DNA of 64,000 nucleotides, taken from assembly GCA_946811695.1 (NCBI GenBank), contig OX328127.1:46916982-46980981 (forward strand), read 5' to 3'. Below are positions 43,203 to 54,289 of the stretch, in pieces. The translations under genes and the position numbers were made by a program. Below the pieces are notes generated by a model. The model had not been told where the DNA came from, did not search any database, and saw only the letters and a list, made by a program, of their open reading frames with translations. The first letter of the stretch is position 1. Every line of letters starts with the position of its first letter. This stretch comes from Gonocerus acuteangulatus. Taxonomy: Eukaryota; Arthropoda; Insecta; Hemiptera; Coreidae.

Positions 43203-43989
43203 GTGAGCTTTTTTTCTTCTTTTTTTTACGGCGCATCGACTTCTGGGCGATTAGCGCCAACACCCCTGGTGCAGCGAGGACTTTTCTCAGCGAGCCGTGA
43301 GATGAGACATTCCTGCCGCCGCACATAGGAGTATTTGCCCTCTAAAACCGGTCAAAAGTGGGAAAGTGGGGGACATTGTGGGAATCGCATAAATCTATTC
43401 ATCCGCACTCGTCTGATTATTTCGTTTCCCTCTCTATTGTGGATAAGTTTTGATGTAATCTCCTATTGAATATAGAAGTGGGATGTATGTACTTTATCTT
43501 GCCACTGTATTTTATTGTTTGTTGTTTAAATTGAACGTTTTTAGAGAGTACTTATTTGGGTACTTTGTTTATCCCAAAATAATGAGATAACGAGATTTTT
43601 AGTTACTTGTCGGGTCTGTCGAGCCATGTTTCTTTTACATACATGAAATTTAGGCTAATGACAATAGTCCAATGCGATAAAATCATCCGCCTTGATCTGC
43701 CATTTTGTTTTATATTCATTTAAACTTGAATGTTAGGTTAGTTATTTATTGCGGCATTACGATTTTTCGTTTTTTTTCGATGATGACCACAACGAATACC
43801 GAATTTCGTCGGAGTATAAATTACGGCCGATATTGACAAATAATTTTAATAGGTCCGGAGTACCCCCTCCCCCCCCGGAGGACCGATTTTGCTAGTTGTC
43901 GAATTTGTTCAATCTCTTGATATGAGAATACTTCATACTAAGCTTCATGGCGAAAAAACAAAATCTTGAGTTAACTGACACACATACAT

Positions 43990-44446
43990 ACATTGGGTGC
44001 GATTGAAAACCGTCAGCTGGACCTGGAGTGTAGACAGGCAGCAGGAGTGGAAAATCAACGTCAGGTCTGGCCTCTTGGGGATAACGTTAACGGTCCATAT
44101 TTTATACCCGGGACCCTTACTGGTAACCGATACACCTACTTCTTAAGATATATTCTCCTTGCACTACTGAATAAATTAAAGTACCTTTTTATTTTTAATT
44201 CCAGATCAGGAATACTTGAAAATAAAATGTATTTTACAAAATCACCTTTGCACGTTTCTTCCTTCTTTTATGTAAGTTATACAAAATGAATGCAACATAT
44301 GGGTAAAAAAAGAAGGCATTTGCTTATTTCCAGGAGACCATTTGATAAGTCTCGACGAGAACAATAACTTTTTTCGTTGAAGAGTTTGATATCTCCAACC
44401 GTTTAGTAATTATTCCTTTTGTGGCCCACTTATCTGGGCTACCCTG

Positions 44447-44448
<2 letters not shown>
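43990..44448 (+). mobile_element. Tc1/mariner-like (IS630-type) transposon fragment
   Basis: The right end reads GTGGCCCACTTATCTGGGCT and ACCCTG before TATA, the complement of the common CAGGGTAGCCC-type terminus, at a TA target within the microsatellite. The left end is missing. Confidence 0.65.
43993..44289 (+). pseudogene. DDE transposase fragment, Tc1/mariner-like
   Basis: The ORF contains VWPLGDNVNGPYFIPGTLTG, then NRYTYFLRYILLALLNKL, matching the block (V)WAGILGDN.(I)GPYF.dG.L.G..Y..FL of IS630-type transposases common in arthropods. The first catalytic Asp region and the downstream DPD/E block are not visible. The stretch after LNKL is unrelated-looking. A dead fragment. Confidence 0.65.
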
Positions 44449-44498
<50 letters not shown>

Positions 44499-44993
44499 TT
44501 TAACGGGGGGGGGTCATTTTCGGTGTCTACTATGTAAGATCGATAAAAATTTGAAGAAATTTTTAAAAATGCCGTCATGATCACAACCTCAATAGCTACC
44601 TAAAAGTGCCCCATTTGCGCCATAAGCAATCAATCTAATATTAGGAAGCTAATAGTAGGTCAATCTAATAGTAGGTGAAACGGAAAGCACCAAAATTATG
44701 GAGGAAGTCGAGGATGAAGACGAAGATAACGATGACCGATGAAGATGAACTCTCAATAAAGCTTTATTGTGTAATATTTTTCATTCAAAATTTGTATATT
44801 TTGCATAAAAACGTCTAATTAAGGTCGAAAATTGTTATTCATGCGATCACTTTGCACAAAAGAGCGTAATATAATTTTGACCGGTTTTTTAGTGCAAATA
44901 CTCCTATGTGCGCCGGTGGGACTCGAACTCACCATCTACCGCATGAGAATCTATGGCGTTAGGCACTAGACCACAGGGAGACCTTGTGAGCTT

Positions 44994-47028
44994 GTTATTA
45001 TAATCAACTTTAACCAAGAAAGAGATGCTTATTGTTCCTTTATAATGCTTATCCCTTTGGCTAGAAAAAGGTAAAATAAAAACTTGAAACTAAGAGTTTA
45101 AACCTCTGTTTTCTCCGACTGAGATGGACCTATCGAAATTTACTTTGGAGCCGTTTTTGTGAGAAATGTATTAGTCTTTCAAACGGACTAGATATGCTGG
45201 CGATTAAAATGTCCGAATTTAAGATGAAAGAGAAGCCAACGTAATCCTACAACGCCTGAAAGTTGCACTCAAGTACAATTTCCTTATTACTAAGTAAGCA
45301 ATCGCCTTTTGCAGAAAATAATTACTTGTATAAACAAGCCTGAAAGACTCCTCTGCTCTTCTTTAATAATATTAATATGGATTGATCTATAGAACTCACT
45401 TATATAGAAAGGCGCGAATCACATAACACTGGGCTTTGAAAAACAAGATACAAAACAAATAACATATTATTGTGAAATGCATTATGTGCTATACAAGAGA
45501 AGATGGGTCCTAATTTTAACATATTAGAAAAAAAGTAATTAAACATTTTAGAGCTCAAAAATACACAAACTACACAATTAAAATTTCTTAGATGACCGTT
45601 ACATTGCTTAACAAGACTCTCGAGGCGTTTTAGGAGCAGACATTGGGGGTTATTTTCGTAAGTCATTTTATTCTTTGCCAAAGGGAATTACATTCAGTGA
45701 TATGGAAATTGTCCTTCAGCATCCTTCTGGCGTTTTAGGATTCTGTGAGCTTACCTTTCACCTTGATTTCGGACAGTTAAATCGCCAGTATCTCAAAAAG
45801 TCATCGTATAATCATTTGCCTGAATTTAATTTGGCAAATTTCTTCTTCACTCAACCAACACACCGTCGAACAGATAGACTTCTATGTTAACATATCTCCG
45901 ATACAGATGCAAAGTATCGAATGTGAAAATCACCGCTTTCCAGAGTGAAAAAACTTTTATTCATTACTTTGCTTTTGAACAGTCAAATAGTCGGCAGATT
46001 CGACCTTTTGACAGTGGTTACTCCCCCTTTCACTGAGAGAACGTAATTCGAGAGTTTGCCGTACATCAGTCTAACAGCAATCAGTAAAGATTGAAAATGA
46101 AAAATGCGTTTTTTTACATCGATACTTAGCATTTGTATCGACGATATAAGGTAATGCATGCGCCGAAATCACCTAACTGTCGTAGGTCGACATATACATT
46201 TTTCTGTAGAAAAACATATAATTTTATATAAATCAAAAAGGACAGAACAGAATCTATGTTTACACTTGTGGAAGAGGTTTAGGAGAGTAAACACGACCTG
46301 CAATCCTCCCAGCTATAAAGGGAGAAGAGGGAAGAGAATCAGCTATAAAAGTGCTCGTGAAACCTTAATAGCCACTCGATAAAGTATAATTGATAGTTGT
46401 TCTAGATAATGGGAAGAAGTTCAGCGACCTTTCATCATCAGTGAAGCACCTCAAGAAACAATACAAGGAATATAATGATCAAGTTATAATATTAAGAGGA
46501 ATAAAATAAGTAATGGTCTAAAAGATAATAACTCATGTAATTAACAAGACTAATATAATAACAGTAGACAGATATACATATTAAGAGTATACAGATACAC
46601 CTCCCATCCAGTATTATCCCTTTCGGTAGTGAACTCAGGAGAACTGCAGGTGTACCGTGGGAGAAGGGGTAATTTAGGCTGTTTAGGTGGGCTGCGCTTG
46701 CCCAGCAGTGGGAGGTATCAAATCGGCTGTCTAGGGTAAATAATCTTTCCGTCGCCATTTTATGGGTTAGTGGTAAAGAAACACTACTGGCAGGTTTAAC
46801 GACTTAACCCACAAGAAGGGTGCGAAGGAGTTCGCCAAATCTCATTTTACGTTTGTTTTTTTGGTTTGTTTTCAATTTTCGAGTTATCCGTCCCTACCTT
46901 TTTCTAGCCAGGATATAGCTGATTCCTGCTCTGGCTAAAAGAAATTGTATAAAATAAATATACAAAAACAAATCGTCGATGCACTAAAACAAGAATAAAA
47001 GTATACAATGTATACTAGACATGTTAAA
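44994..47028. other. Unassigned sequence
   Basis: No element recognised. ORFs at 45400-45681 (-), 45675-45890 (+), 46158-46382 (+) and 46492-46758 (-) lack family signatures. Confidence 0.45.
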
Positions 47029-47270
47029 TATATCATCCCTACCATGTCAAACTATCGAATATGCAAAAACTCGTTTTTGGAGTGGACGATACTGCTTGTC
47101 GCAAGGTTTTCGGAACCTAACCCCTTTAGAATAGCTCTTAATGCCTTAAATAAAGTATCGAATATGGCAATTTTTCAATATATTACTTTGAAAATGTATC
47201 GAATATTTGAGCTCACTATTTTGCTCCGATTTTCAATATTCGATAGTTTTGACATGGTAGGGACGATATG
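47029..47270. mobile_element. Short TIR element (MITE), ~242 bp
   Basis: ATATCATCCCTACCATGTCA...CTATCGAATAT at 47030 faces ATATTCGATAGTTTTGACAT...GGGACGATAT at 47236-47269. The ~32-bp TIRs differ by a base or two. TA borders suggest a Tc1/mariner or similar origin. A relic lies at 29149-29335. Confidence 0.8.
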
Positions 47271-48450
47271 TCTAAGTTAAAATGTTGACTCGTCATCCGT
47301 AACAAGGGCAGAAAAGTAAATAAACGGACATAAAGTCTCACCAGTCGTCCATAAAAAAAGTACTCGACGAGTCACAGTCGTCAAATGTACTCTAGGGGTT
47401 AATCGACATTTCCAAAGCAATTCACTTACACAACAAGCAAATCATAAAGTACTGGCTACCCAGTTATGAAGAATTGGCAAAACTTTAACAAGCTTCCTTT
47501 GCAAATCTTGCTTCGGAACAACTTGACAAATCACAACATAAGACTTGAACAATAATATTACACAACGTCAGAAATTACTATAAAGACAGCTGGATTTAAT
47601 TAACTGGAAATAAATTAAAAATGAATGAGTACACTACTGAAGACTAAAAATCGAACTACTGTTGGATTAAGAAACGAATATCTCGTGACATAAAAAACAA
47701 AACAAAAAAAAAACAAAAAAACAAAACAAAAAAAAAACAAGTCGTGATAAATACATTAGAGACTTTACTGGCTGTATATACAGTCCTGTTAAATAAACAG
47801 TGACTAATAAAATTTAATCCTGGCATGAGTTCCTACTCTGAAGCCTTAAAGATCAGTAACATTATATGGCCTCGGATAAATACAACGCTTTGTCCTTTTT
47901 CTGCAGAATTCATTCTATTAAATGACTTAACTTGATATGCATGCATGTGAAGCAAGATAACCTATTTAGTTAAATAACTTGCAAGGAGAAAACAGGAACT
48001 AGGTTCAAATCACGTCCTGGTGAGTAATGCCTGGTAGTTCTTAAGATAATTATTTGAAAATCAAACCACTGAAGATGAATACCATTACTCTAATAGTTAA
48101 GATATGTATTATTGGTATAGTTTTCAGTACATGTTGACGTAAATCATCAGATAGCCGATGAACGGAAAACATTTTTCAGGAAATTAACTCCATAAAACTT
48201 TGAGGCCTTAATGAACAAAGAGGTTGGCACGCATTAAGAACTACCCAAAAAAACCGCATAGGAATGTAATCAAAATTCTAAAAAAATCATTATAATTGTA
48301 AAAGTATGTCTCGCGGTAGCTACATAAACCGAACAATGTAATGTATGACTGCAATAAATACAAAAAGTTTTGCTCTTTTTACCCAATTTCCACTAGTCCG
48401 ATATTGCCAGTTTTCATGGTACATCTTCTCAAATGATTCGAATTTATCTA
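47271..48450. other. Unassigned; A-rich (AAAAC)n near 47700
   Basis: A simple A/C repeat covers 47690-47742. No gene recognised. Confidence 0.5.

Positions 48451-48510
<60 letters not shown>
48451..48510. repeat. (TA)n microsatellite
   Basis: About 28 TA units bordering a minus-strand Penelope-like terminus. Confidence 0.95.
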
Positions 48511-48511
<1 letters not shown>

Positions 48512-48519
48512 TGACATTG

Positions 48520-48680
48520 ATTTGGCTGACGGTGGTGGTACTGCATCCAAATAGGAAAGCCAACAAACTCCAAGGTCTCCACCACAAATGATTTATTTTA
48601 TTCACCCACAAAGCATGCTTTCGGAGTCTACAGCTCCATCCTCAGTGCTTCTACAGCATAGAAAAACAAAAAATATATAA
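48520..48680 (-). mobile_element. Penelope-like terminus with hammerhead-like motif
   Basis: On the minus strand: CACTGAGGATGGAGCTGTAG, then ACTCCGAAAGCATGCTTTGT. This gives CTGAGGA, stem GGAG/CTCC and GAAAGC at about 48619-48645. A different Penelope-type family from the coding copy that follows on the plus strand. Confidence 0.55.
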
Positions 48681-48822
48681 TTTTTAACACCGGAGAACAA
48701 GCTTATCAAATAAATTTGAATTGTCAGAAACCATTTAAAAACAATCAATGCAATCATAAAAACAATTAAATACTAAAACACGTAATCAACCACACAAGCA
48801 TTCATACTCAACTATACATTAA

Positions 48823-49742
48823 AAACAGCAAAATACACACTTTCTGTCCAAGCAGATAAAGAGAGAGAAGAAGGCTCACTCATTTGGCATAAATAGGAAG
48901 CCCACTTTCACAGATACCACGATTCCATCTGACTCGAGTCATAGTTATAGGCACAAGTTGTCGAGTTTTATATATTTAGTTGACCGAATGCTGAGGATCC
49001 CACTTAGTAAAGGAGACTATCAAAATGAACTAAATACCATAAAACACCTAGCACAGGTGAATGGTTATGGAAAAACGGTAGTGGATAAACTGGTAAAGAG
49101 ACGTCTCAAAAAAATATATGGGAAAGATGGGGACAAAGAAGAGTCGCATAAAACATCGATCAAATGGTGTTCTATGCCATATATAGAAGGTNNNNNNNNN
49201 NNNNNNNNNNNNNNNNNNNNNNNNNNNNNNNNNNNNNNNNNNNNNNNNNNNNNNNNNNNNNNNNNNNNNNNNNNNNNNNNNNNNNNNNNNNNNNNNNNNN
49301 NNNNNNNNNNNNNNNNNNNNNNNNNNNNNNNNNNNNNNNNNNNNNNNNNNNNNNNNNNNNNNNNNNNNNNNNNNNNNNNNNNNNNNNNNNNTTATGACTA
49401 CGCCACCCACGTTGTTTACCAAATACCCTGCCAAACCCCCTCCTGTAATGCTGTATACATAGGTGAAACCAAAAATTATATTCACTCCCGCATAACACAA
49501 CACAAACGGACAATAAAAAAACAAATAAATCCACAAATCCGCCCTCGCAAAACACGCCATAACTAAAAAACACACTTTCAACTTTGACGACACTAAAATG
49601 CTTTCCACAGAACGAAACACCAAAAAAGCGACAGATTTCCGAATGCGTCCACTTTAACTTAAACCCCAATAACATTAATTACAAAACCGACAAACAAAAC
49701 ATCTCCCCTGCTTACTCCTCCGTCTTCCATAAATTGTCCTGA
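48823..49742 (+). pseudogene. Penelope-like element: RT C-terminus plus GIY-YIG endonuclease, broken
   Basis: In frame from 48823: SFGINRKPTFTDTTIPSDSS (RKPT at 48895-48906), HKLSSFIYLVDRMLRIPLS and YQNELNTIKHLAQVNGYG, the thumb region of Penelope RTs. After the gap, VVYQIPCQTPSCNAVYIGET (YIGET near 49456-49470) and RITQHKRTIKK form the GIY-YIG nuclease. The frame then breaks near 49540 (continuing ALAKHAITKKHTFNFDDTKM) and again near 49620 (KRQISECVHFNLNPNNINYK), reaching a stop at 49740-49742. The catalytic RT core is missing upstream. The translation upstream of 48958 shows that the frame extends before the first TTG/ATG. Confidence 0.9.
49192..49391. other. Assembly gap (200 N)
   Basis: Exactly 200 N, a round number suggesting a placeholder length, between the RT thumb and GIY-YIG parts of the Penelope-like gene. 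The true distance is unknown; the frame happens to continue across it. Confidence 1.
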
Positions 49743-50396
49743 CCTCCTTTTTTATCTTTGTTCCCAGGCTCCAGACAATTTCTCTACTTGTGTGTCCCTA
49801 AGCTCTTAACACCTTTTACAACCCGCCTTTACAACCCAGCAATTGTACCTCTTTCATCTGCACCGATTTGCCGCCCCCCCCCCACCCCTTTTTCATAACT
49901 ATAAAGACCACCGGTGTTGTTGCTGTCGTTCATACTTCTACCATGGTTACCTAAGTTGTCCCTCGAGGTCTTCCTCCCTCCCCCCTAGGCATTCTCTAGT
50001 GGTATGTATCTATATATTAATTGTTATAAATTGTATTCACTTATAAAATAGATTTTGTTTTTCACTACATAAAAAATGTGCGTTGTTTTTACTGTTTAAT
50101 TTTTTTTTTTGTACTGTTTTTACTAACAAGTTCTACATGCTGTTTTCTTTCCAACTACCGTATTTTCATTGTTTTTAAAAATAAGATTGGTTAAAATTTA
50201 TTGTATTGATATATATACTCCGCTCATTTCTTCCTGTCTTTTACTTACTACTTGTACATTTTCTTTACTTATAAGTTGTATATATTTTTTAGCTGAAGAA
50301 GGCTGCCATTGTTGCAGTCGAAACGTCCAAAATACAGATTTCTTTTTGAAAGTCTGACGTTTTTCTCCTAGCCGAATCCCAACTATACCTGTCTTC

Positions 50397-50427
<31 letters not shown>
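49743..50427 (+). mobile_element. Penelope-like 3' UTR and hammerhead-like terminus
   Basis: About 550 bp of C/T-rich untranslated sequence is followed by CTGAAGA (50293-50299), an extra A, stem GGCTGC/GCAGTC, and GAAACGTCC (from 50320). Next come AAAGTCTGACGTTTTTCTCC, AATCCCAACTATACC and (TA)n (50398-50427). The terminal block recurs near 8.46, 42.66 and 51.43 kb. Confidence 0.7.
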
Positions 50428-50430
<3 letters not shown>

Positions 50431-51107
50431 GTCTTTGTTAACTTAAATTTTTTATTCGAACTAACAATCGATACGAATAATACTGAAATTGGTTGAAGAG
50501 TAATGCAAATTAAGAGTAATCAAGAACGCAATTAAATCCTGTGTAAAGAACCATTCTCTTTACGAAGTAATTGTATACAGGCTTCGGATAGAATACACTA
50601 TACTTAACCATTCGTACTTACTAGGCAAAACAGGTGGACCCACTTGTAGACAATGCAACAGAATTCTATCTATCAGACTTATACTGACACAAAACAAACA
50701 AGCTATCAGAGAGTAACACATACATCTAAATACTTCTTACATGCCAAAAATCAACATACTGATACTTGAATATATAACTGTATATATTATTCTATGAAAA
50801 TATTTTATTTTATTCGGATTTTAACGTATGCACCGAGAATTACAATACATGAAGTTTTTGGCTTTGTTGTTATTTCCTCTTATTTTTTTTTTATTCGATT
50901 TTTTTTTATTTTAAGGTTTGTCTTTTTTTTTCTTCTTTTTTTTTTTTGTTACAATGTGGCTATTACGTTAATGCACTTGCAGTCCTGATTGTTGTTGGTT
51001 CTACAGTCCTAATTATTTAATCGCCTCCGTCGCGGAATTCATAATAAATTAAATTAAATTAAAAAAAAAAACAATTTAAAGAAAATTAAAAAAAATATAA
51101 GACATAA
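50428..51107. other. Unassigned AT-rich sequence
   Basis: T-rich runs near 50880-50950 and an A-rich run near 51060. No gene. Confidence 0.5.
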
Positions 51108-51189
51108 TAGCTACTCTATCTACTCTAGCTACTCTAGCTACTCCAGCTACTCCAGCTACTCTAGCTACTCTAGCTACTCTAGCTACTCT
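51108..51189. repeat. 9-bp minisatellite, ~9 copies
   Basis: AGCTACTCT/C repeats with few changes. Confidence 0.97.
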
Positions 51190-52135
51190 TTGCAATATTT
51201 TTGTATAAAGAATGAATAAATATCGCATCAGCTATTATTCATTTTATTGGTTGATTGGACACACGTTTTTACCTCTTGGATTTATTTCTGAACACATGTT
51301 ATTAATTTCTATTCCTTCCTAAAGATTTAGCTCACTGAGTATGTACTAAATTCTTTAACTAATAAAAAAATAAAATGTTATACACATTAGGCTATCCAGG
51401 GTATAGATATCATAACCTTGACGAGATTTTTAAGAAAATCTGATTGTTGTTCTTAACCGAATCCTAACTATTCCCTGAAAAGTGTATAGCCATTTCGATA
51501 AAAACAATTATATCATTTCTTTTTTTAGTAAGATGTTTTTATCCTGTCATAACATTAGTGGCCATTATTATCACCGGCAGTAACCGATTTACAGCAAACA
51601 TGATAATTTTTTAACAATAATAAAATTTAACATTTCGAAGATTTTCATAAGATTTCAGTACTTACATTTTGTATCATATTTGCACTACAGTTTCTCTTTT
51701 GTTATGTGTTAGACAAAAATATGTTTTTAAATCCGGAAAATGAATTATAACAATACAATCACTTTCTCACTCATTTGATTGATTTCCAAATTGATGAAGC
51801 CTTATTGATGGCTGACAGTAACAACACATTTAAATGGTAATCCTCTTAGGAGTTAATAATTTCTTTGAATGAGTGCATTAATGACTCATTATGTTAAGCA
51901 GATCTTGATTATTCATAACTCTGAATGGCTTTATTGTGTTGACTTAATTCCCTCAGCTTAATCTAGAAGAAAACACATTTTTCTCTGTTATTTTCTTGCA
52001 CTTTTAAAAAACAATCCCAATGAAAAATGTACGTCTCGCGTTATTTTACACGTTTCCATTACAGTATTATCCTCTGATATTACTGAATATCATTACCTAA
52101 AAAGGTATCTCCAGTGACGATTGGCTAGCACGCTA
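51190..52135. other. Unassigned; Penelope-like tail fragment near 51430
   Basis: AGAAAATCTGATTGTTGTTC and CCGAATCCTAACTATTCCCTG (51433-51480) match the Penelope-like terminal block at 50345-50395. The rest is unassigned. Confidence 0.45.
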
Positions 52136-53245
52136 AGGGTACGTTCATGGTGAGGATTCATTCTGCGATGCTACGATAGCTACTCCCATGAGCGCTTCCC
52201 CGATGTATTCTACATCGATGGAGGGTGTTCATGCTGACTCACCATTGCATTGGTTCTTGCTGGGAGTAAAGTAACCTTCAACAGTGAATTAGCTTTTGTT
52301 TATGAAAAAGCTCTGCTTATGTTAGTGAGAAAAAATGAGCCTTTACAATTAGTTCGCGATGTTCCTGACAAAGAAAAAGGGATTGGTTTCTTACTCGGAA
52401 AAATTAATGGAATCCTATTAATTTTAGCGAGTTGGATAGACTAGAGTCGCTTAAATTAATATAATTCTATTAATTGCGAGTTGGATTGGCTAGAGTTTTC
52501 TTATATCTTCTTGAGCGAGCGGAGCGTAGTAAGCATATCATGTAATGCTTAATAAATGTAAAAGATCCAAAAAAGAGAGAGAGAAAAGGAATAAAATATG
52601 TTTGTTTACAAATATCGTTGTTTGTTATCCTTCATAACCTGCAAAACAGTCAACTTTAATGCTTAATAACTTTTTTCATAGTTGAGAGAATTGATTTTGA
52701 TCATATTAACCTTTTTATTAATAAATATTACTTGTCATTATCTAATATGAATTATAACCGTAGATAACGAGTCAAGTAGTAATAGATAACCAGCAAAGAA
52801 CCTGTAAGCTAATCAGTAATCTTATCAGCGAGTACGAGTAACTGTTATAAATCACTTAACTAAATAAATACTTCAAAAGTAACTGGATGTAGTCTTCGCA
52901 AAAAGACCCAATTTTCTTTCATCTCGACAACGAAATAACCAACAAAAAAATAATCACACAAGATGAAGTAATGAGGGAGGGTAGGTGACCTGCGCACTAG
53001 AGTCCTTTTGAAGGAACCAATCACAGTCAGGCCCACATCGCGGCTTCCCTCCTCACTGCGAGGAGAAAACAAAATATTTGTTCTTCCCCGCGGTCACTGC
53101 GCGAGTGCGAGAATAGCATCGGAAGTAAGGATCCTCACTATGAACACTCCCGCCTTAATACATGTGTTTGTTTTACATCGGGGCAGCGCTCATCGGAGTA
53201 GCTATCGTAGCATCGCAGAATGAATCCTCACCATGAACGTACCCT
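52136..53245. mobile_element. 1110-bp composite TIR element
   Basis: TIRs of about 75 bp with few mismatches: AGGGTACGTTCATGGTGAGG, ATTCATTCTGCGATGCTACG, ATAGCTACTCC at 52136, and the complement ending at 53245. The interior 52243-52909 is a copy of most of the 776-bp transposon, including its right TIR but missing its first ~120 bp. The outer ends resemble hAT ends (AGGGTACG), but no clear 8-bp TSD is seen. Either one element inserted into the other and lost an end, or the two recombined. Confidence 0.8.
52250..52444 (+). CDS. Small open frame inside the composite TIR element, unknown product
   Basis: 64 codons, read as LAGSKVTFNSELAFVYEKAL, LMLVRKNEPLQLVRDVPDK, EKGIGFLLGKINGILLILAS, WID, stop. 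Upstream codons TIALV extend the frame beyond the listed start. The copy at 39.4 kb is the same except for a frame break and a few changes. No domain recognised. It may be a captured gene piece or a transposase scrap; expression is doubtful. Confidence 0.35.
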   Translation: MVLAGSKVTFNSELAFVYEKALLMLVRKNEPLQLVRDVPDKEKGIGFLLGKINGILLILASWID

Positions 53246-53927
53246 AATGCTTATAGCGTGGTATGCCTCCTATCCCTCAGCCTCCGAGATTCTGAGTTTT
53301 GGCGCTTGAGAGAGGATCAATAAACCTGGCAAACCTAGTGTCAGTTGTGGAAGTCATAGGAATTTTGGTAATAGAAATATTAGTTTTGCTGAACCAACAA
53401 TAACTATTGGGAGAACTCGCCTGATTTTTAGGAGTTGTTATTTTGTGGAATGCATCATCAAATTATTATTATTATTATGTTGTGCATGCTCAGTAGATTT
53501 GATATGTAGTCCATTTGTTTATTTATTGCTAGTATTTAAGTGAATGTCAAGGGACCCATATTCTTTGCATCAGTTTTATTGTTCACTATGTTATTTATTA
53601 ATTATGGAGAAATATATAAATTTTCATACATTTACTTGGTGAAATAATTTCAATCCCCTGAGCCCGTAACGTTAGCAACCTCCAAAGAGGTATAATATTC
53701 CTAGCTCTACTATGTGTATTTATAGTGTGGCTACTAGTAGATTACCCAACACTTATGACCTAGAAGCAGATGTGCCGTAAATTAAAGAGAAATTACCTAA
53801 TGAATAATCCCCATTTTTATAAGTGATGGGGGGTCCATATACCTGGAAGAGTGAACTATCAGTGAAACAGTAAAATAAATCTTATAATCCAGGCTCTGAC
53901 AATATCCGAATTTAGTTGATTAGTTAG

Positions 53928-53928
<1 letters not shown>
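53246..53928. other. Unassigned sequence
   Basis: Nothing recognisable. Confidence 0.5.

Positions 53929-53966
<38 letters not shown>
53929..53966. repeat. Poly-A tract
   Basis: About 38 A residues. No recognisable retroposon body precedes it, so the source is unknown. Confidence 0.9.
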
Positions 53967-53969
<3 letters not shown>

Positions 53970-54289
53970 CTACTTTCACATTTTTCTTGAACGATTAAAT
54001 TGATTAAATCATTTTGTTTATGTAAGCATTAAACAAAAATGAAAACACGACACAAAAAAACAGTTCAGTTCAATGGATTGATGTTATCCGCAATAACAAT
54101 GTATGCAATGTTCCTTTGGCTTTGATCGTCACTGATCTTGTTCGCACGATCTAGATTAAGATTGCAGTAAGTCTCCTTTCTTTGCCAAGAATTTTCCATT
54201 GCTTACAAGATATTCGGAGTGCTTTCTGCACATAGAGAAACATACCTTTTTTTTTTGTGACATTCTGTGTCTGCTTTCGTGTAAAAAGC

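Larger units (their letters stand above)
43780..44600 (+). mobile_element. Type 1 Helentron-like fragment nested in the 1.59-kb transposon
   Basis: AACGAATACCGAATTTCGTC, GGTCCGGAGTACCCCC, GTTAACTGACACACATAC, then an insertion, then (TA)n at 44449-44495, TTTTAACGGGGG, GTCATTTTCGGTGTCTACTA and CCTCAATAGCTACC. The outer ends are lost. Confidence 0.8.
43321..44911. mobile_element. 1591-bp TIR transposon inside the SINE
   Basis: TIRs of about 37 bp: GCACATAGGAGTATTTGC...AAACCGGTCAAAA at 43321 and the complement ending at 44911, with GCC repeated on both sides (43318-43320, 44912-44914). A 3-bp target duplication is the simplest reading, but 2 bp is possible. Near the right end, ATGGAGGAAGTCGAGGATGA encodes an acidic C-terminus (MEEVEDEDEDNDDR, stop at 44738) followed by AATAAA, perhaps the end of a transposase gene. 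Type 1 and Tc1/mariner-like fragments are nested inside. Confidence 0.85.
43203..44993 (-). mobile_element. tRNA-headed SINE split by a 1.59-kb transposon
   Basis: The 3' half (43211-43320) has poly-T, ACGGCGCATCGACTTCTGGG and the body up to CCTGCCGCC. The 5' half (44912-44985) has GGTGGGACTCGAACTCACC (B box) and CACTAGACCACAGGGAGACC. GTGAGCTT flanks the whole (43203-43210 and 44986-44993), which shows that both halves are one insertion later interrupted at 43321-44911. Confidence 0.9.

Noticed and set aside
46598..46720. Possible inverted repeat CACCTCCCA ... TGGGAGGT
   Set aside because: Only eight or nine bases match and nothing beyond pairs; likely chance.
51108..51189. CRISPR-like array
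   Set aside because: Direct 9-bp tandem repeat without spacers, in a eukaryotic genome.
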